Assembly (NCBI GenBank): GCA_964649825.1
Contig: CAZYQW010000056.1
Coordinates: forward strand, 1 to 8,573
From: CAZYQW01 sp964649825
GTDB lineage: Bacteria > Planctomycetota > B15-G4 > JADJEK01
Reading direction: 5' to 3'
Length of the DNA stretch: 8,573 nt
Shown: positions 6,883 to 8,573 of the stretch, piece by piece
Layout of the letters: every line of letters starts with the position of its first letter
Position numbering within the stretch: the first letter of the stretch is position 1
Position numbers and translations under genes: made by a program
Notes under the pieces: model-generated
Database searches by the model: none
What the model saw: the letters and a program-made list of their open reading frames with translations, nothing else
What the model was told of the DNA's origin: nothing

Positions 6883-7607
6883 AGCGACCGTGGGATCCGT
6901 TCCGTCGCGCGAATCCGGACGCCGTCGACTGGCGCGTCGCGATCGCGCGCGTCGCCGCCGGCGAACCGGGCGCGAAGGAGGATCTCGCGCGCCTTCTCGC
7001 TCCCCACGCTCGGGGGCTCGCGACGCAGTCGATGCGTCGCTACGGCCGCTTGCTCCGTCCGGACGTCGACGAGGACGACATCCAACAGGAGACGCTGGCG
7101 CACGCCGTCGACCGGCTCCCCTCCTACACGGCTCAAGACGAGGTCTCGTTCCTCGCCTGGTTCAAGAGGGTCGCGCGCAACCAGATCTCCGACATCGTCG
7201 CCCGGTTGAAGGCGACGAAGCGCGGGCGCGAAGTGACGACGTCGATGTTCGGTGTGGACGGGATCCGGAACATCGACGCGCCGGCTCCAGAGCGGTCCTC
7301 CGCGACCGATCACCTCGATACTCTCGACGTCGTCCTCGGTGCGATGGAGTCACTCGACGACGACGAGCGCTCCATTGCCGAACTCGTCGTCTTCGATGAC
7401 ATGAGCGTGGCGCAAGCCGCGCGCAAGCTCCGATTGCCCGAGACGACCGCTCGACGACGTTACGCCCATGCTCGTACCGTATTGGCCGACGCCCTTCTGC
7501 AGTCCTCGGTGGAGCGGAAGGCGGTCGGCGTCCGTCAGTCCCGAGTCAAGTCGGCCCGGAGCGGATCGTCATCGGCCAGATCCTCGCAATCCTCGACCGG
7601 CACATAG
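6879..7607 (+). CDS. ECF-type RNA polymerase sigma factor
   Basis: Predicted 242-aa sigma-70 family factor with only regions 2 and 4. Region 2 is at about 33-112: DEDDIQQETLAHAV (64-77) matches the core RNAP-binding helix and FLAWFKRVARNQISDI (91-106) matches the -10 recognition helix. Region 4 is at about 149-206: LDDDERSIAELVVFDDMSV (159-177) leads into the helix-turn-helix AQAARKLRLPETTARRRYAHAR (split around 178-199). No anti-sigma zinc-finger protein is adjacent; instead the coupled upstream gene encodes the FGE-like membrane protein, recalling planctomycetal ECF factors that neighbour Ser/Thr kinases. The ATG at 6879 overlaps the upstream stop by 4 bp and lacks its own clear ribosome binding site, as expected for coupled translation. 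Residues after about 208 are non-conserved and turn Ser/Arg-rich; from residue 219 the gene overlaps the convergent small gene, so the tail may be a late read-through of a lost stop. Confidence 0.9.
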   Translation: MKRPWDPFRRANPDAVDWRVAIARVAAGEPGAKEDLARLLAPHARGLATQSMRRYGRLLRPDVDEDDIQQETLAHAVDRLPSYTAQDEVSFLAWFKRVARNQISDIVARLKATKRGREVTTSMFGVDGIRNIDAPAPERSSATDHLDTLDVVLGAMESLDDDERSIAELVVFDDMSVAQAARKLRLPETTARRRYAHARTVLADALLQSSVERKAVGVRQSRVKSARSGSSSARSSQSSTGT

Positions 7608-7849
7608 AGGTGCTCGCCGGCCTCATTGAGATAGTGCCAGTACAGGACCCCCTCGATCACGATCGTTCCAGCGTAGCGGTAGCCCGGCGGAGGATCGGGT
7701 GGATGCCCTGGTGGATCCTCCCCGAGGCTCGAATCACCATCTGGATCGGTCAAGCTCGCCGAGGTACATTCGTTGGAACCAAGGGACGCCGCCACGATCG
7801 ACGCTCCAAACACCGCGGCCAAGACCACATGTGTCATCTCGTACAACAT
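7535..7849 (-). CDS. Small secreted Asp-rich protein, unknown
   Basis: Predicted 104-aa exported protein that I do not recognise. Residues 1-24 are a short signal peptide-like segment (THVVLAAVFGASIVAA). C28 lies in SNEC, which is not a lipobox, so a lipoprotein is unlikely. A Pro-rich linker (44-55, PPGHPPDPPPGY) is followed by a compact strand-rich part (YRYAGTIVIEG ... LYWHYLNEAGEHLYVPVEDC) and an acidic tail (EDLADDDPLRAD). C28 and C88 could form a disulfide. I chose ATG 7849 because GGAG lies six nt before it; a GTG at 7885 would add 12 residues without a good ribosome binding site, and ATG 7837 would trim four. The last 73 bp overlap the sigma gene tail-to-tail. The opposite strand is also open here, but the signal peptide and third-position G/C favour this strand. 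Confidence 0.6.
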   Translation of the reverse strand: MLYEMTHVVLAAVFGASIVAASLGSNECTSASLTDPDGDSSLGEDPPGHPPDPPPGYRYAGTIVIEGVLYWHYLNEAGEHLYVPVEDCEDLADDDPLRADLTRD

Positions 7850-7887
7850 GACTAACTCCAATTCATCGATTCGTTCTTCGTTCACCC

Positions 7888-7921
7888 GTCACTCATTGCC
7901 GATTCCCCGGCGATGAGTGAC
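7888..7921. terminator. Strong 14-bp hairpin between small genes
   Basis: GTCACTCAT (7888-7896) and ATGAGTGAC (7913-7921) pair perfectly over 9 bp. Inside, a T-G wobble and GCCG/CGGC (7898-7901, 7908-7911) extend the stem to 14 bp around the loop ATTCCC. It lies 10 nt after the stop of the doubtful leftward frame at 7932 and 38 nt before the start of the secreted-protein gene at 7849. It could end the former transcript or act as an operator for the latter. There is no T-tract. A second, tight inverted repeat GAGACG-CC-CGTCTC lies nearby at 7950-7963. Confidence 0.4.
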
Positions 7922-7931
7922 CCGTTCTCGC

Positions 7932-8177
7932 TCATACCTGAAGAGGTCGGAGACGCCCGTCTCGTAACGTTCCTTTCTCGATTCGTGCGGCGCACGCCGC
8001 GCAATGATTGCATCCACGCAACACCCGACGTCGTTCGGGCGTGATGCGGCCTTCGATAATGAAACGGATGACTCGAGCGCGGCTGGCGGACTTCGTTGGT
8101 TTCCCGTAGAACTCCGCCGGACACGGGCTCGTCGGGGCACGCCCACGGGCGGTGAAGCGCCCGTCATCGTCCTTCAA
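7932..8177 (-). CDS. Doubtful small Cys-cluster ORF
   Basis: An 81-codon frame reads as a basic small protein with a compact cysteine cluster, RGCNHCAACAARIEKG (about residues 53-68, C-x2-C-x2-C with an adjacent His), which could bind zinc. It also contains RARVIRFIIEGRITPERRR. I do not recognise the family. Against it: the only start is a TTG directly after an in-frame stop, there is no ribosome binding site, and about 64% of third positions are G or C, lower than in the neighbouring genes. In its favour: the residues look protein-like, no competing frame looks better, and a strong hairpin follows its stop. It may be a decayed or 5'-truncated gene rather than an intact one. Confidence 0.3.
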   Translation of the reverse strand: MKDDDGRFTARGRAPTSPCPAEFYGKPTKSASRARVIRFIIEGRITPERRRVLRGCNHCAACAARIEKGTLRDGRLRPLQV

Positions 8178-8493
8178 TCAATGAGAACGATGGGTGCGAA
8201 CGATCACCGCCGAGAGAATTCCGAAACCGCCGCACCAAAGGCGTACATCTACATAGGACGCGCGTCACCGACGCGCATGCTCGACGGACGGCGACGAGGC
8301 CGCCGCGACCGGCGGGCTGGTCGACAAGGTCTCGTGCGCGCGCCGCCAGCGCTACCTCGGCGCGGCGTAGCCGCAACCAAACTCAGCGTCTGCCGCGACG
8401 GGTCGAGTCCGTTGTTGTACCTCGTCCTTCGCCGCAGACTCGCCGCGCAGTCGGAAGTCGGGAGTCGGAAGTCGGAAGCTCGTCCGCTGTCGG
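8178..8493. other. Gene-free GC-rich stretch with hairpins
   Basis: I see no convincing gene, tRNA or rRNA here; the open frames on both strands are Arg-rich. The stretch is dense in short perfect inverted repeats: GCGCGTC-ACC-GACGCGC (8260-8276), CGCGCCG (8339-8345) with CGGCGCG (8358-8364), and GCGGC-GTA-GCCGC (8362-8374), which would compete with the previous one. Read on the minus strand this is the 3' flank of the four-helix-bundle gene at the right edge, so it may be a structured tail of that element or decayed mobile DNA. Confidence 0.4.
8449..8476. repeat. Four tandem AGTCGGR heptamers
   Basis: Four head-to-tail units read AGTCGGA, AGTCGGG, AGTCGGA, AGTCGGA without interruption. On the minus strand they are TCCGACT-type units starting 17 nt after the stop of the four-helix-bundle gene. 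A 7-bp unit shifts frame each copy, so translated frames through it give SDFRLPTSD-like strings; I take this as repeat translation and not a real protein. Confidence 0.85.
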
Positions 8494-8573
8494 TCAAGCG
8501 TCTCTCTCCACCCGCCGTCTCAGCGCGACAAGCATCGCGAAGATCTCGGTCGCTTCTTGGAGTAATGACCCGA
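8494..8573 (-). CDS. C-terminus of IVP/S23-like four-helix-bundle protein (partial)
   Basis: Only the last 25 residues lie in the window; the 5' part is cut by the right edge. They read GSLLQEATEIFAMLVALR followed by RRVERDA and a TGA stop. An amphipathic final helix with 'LL.EA.EI.AML.A' spacing matches the C-terminal helix of the four-helix-bundle family named for 23S rRNA intervening-sequence proteins (TIGR02436/S23), related in fold to Avd of diversity-generating retroelements. Members are about 115-130 aa, so roughly 100 residues are missing. The evidence is one short helix, so the family call is tentative. The tandem heptamers just downstream support it, as low-complexity repeats are something I recall near such genes. 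Confidence 0.5.
   Translation of the reverse strand, partial: GSLLQEATEIFAMLVALRRRVERDA

Noticed and set aside
5846..7399. Plus-strand frame of 517 codons
   Set aside because: Runs across the FGE-like and sigma genes in the wrong frame, with Arg/Ser-rich composition and no motif.
7610..7855. Plus-strand frame opposite the small secreted-protein gene
   Set aside because: Looks partly coding, but the minus strand has a signal peptide, a well-placed GGAG and better third-position G/C.
7913..8044. Plus-strand 43-codon frame starting MSDPFSLIPEEVG
   Set aside because: Protein-like at first sight, but its ATG lies in a hairpin arm with no ribosome binding site, third positions are only about 65% G/C, and it ends quickly.
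8398..8420. tRNA T-loop-like GGTCGAGTCC
   Set aside because: One base short of the GGTTCGAGTCC consensus and no acceptor or anticodon arms can be built around it.
8278..8573. Plus-strand frame open to the right edge
   Set aside because: Starts without a ribosome binding site, is Arg-rich, and crosses the heptamer array and the antisense of the four-helix-bundle end.
1..8573. CRISPR array, insertion sequence or transposase
   Set aside because: No spaced direct repeats of CRISPR length, no transposase-like frame and no terminal inverted repeats with target duplications were seen.

Overview
The window looks like chromosomal DNA of a high-GC bacterium, most likely an uncultured or rarely cultured member of the Planctomycetota. 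The reasons are the strong G/C preference at third codon positions, a sigma factor translationally coupled to a membrane protein that combines an N-terminal helical element of the kind seen on planctomycetal Ser/Thr kinases with a PEGA-like and an FGE-like module, and a large carboxypeptidase-regulatory-like/PDZ surface protein. This placement is an inference from gene content and was not tested by any search.

Layout. (1) Positions 1-138 are a left edge without a decidable gene, carrying a GC-rich hairpin (93-121) that probably ends the leftward operon. (2) Positions 139-4910 are a leftward run, read from right to left: a 752-aa membrane-anchored beta-sandwich/PDZ protein; a doubtful 72-codon frame starting inside its stop codon; a DEDDh 3'-5' exonuclease; and two different sulfotransferases. 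The junctions are GTGA, a 19-bp overlap, TGATG and GTGA, so the run looks translationally coupled. (3) Positions 4911-5124 are a divergent intergenic region with a strong hairpin abutting the leftward ribosome binding site and a perfect 9-bp dyad, the best operator candidate in the window. (4) Positions 5125-7607 are a rightward pair: a 585-aa single-pass FGE-like protein without a kinase domain, and an ECF-type sigma factor, joined by an ATGA overlap. (5) A small secreted Asp-rich protein (7535-7849, minus) overlaps the sigma gene tail-to-tail. (6) Positions 7850-8573 are a lower-GC, gene-poor stretch with a 14-bp hairpin, a doubtful Cys-rich small frame and several GC-rich inverted repeats. 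At the right edge lies the C-terminus of what looks like an IVP/S23-type four-helix-bundle protein, followed 17 nt after its stop by four tandem AGTCGGR heptamers.

How the parts may work together (inference): the coupled FGE-like membrane protein and sigma factor form a candidate surface-sensing regulatory pair that lacks the usual kinase. The divergent PDZ/beta-sandwich protein and the genes behind it are the nearest candidate targets or partners. The sulfotransferases would modify a small molecule, lipid, glycan or protein. The right-hand end looks like accessory DNA, possibly one end of a four-helix-bundle cassette with its repeat tail.
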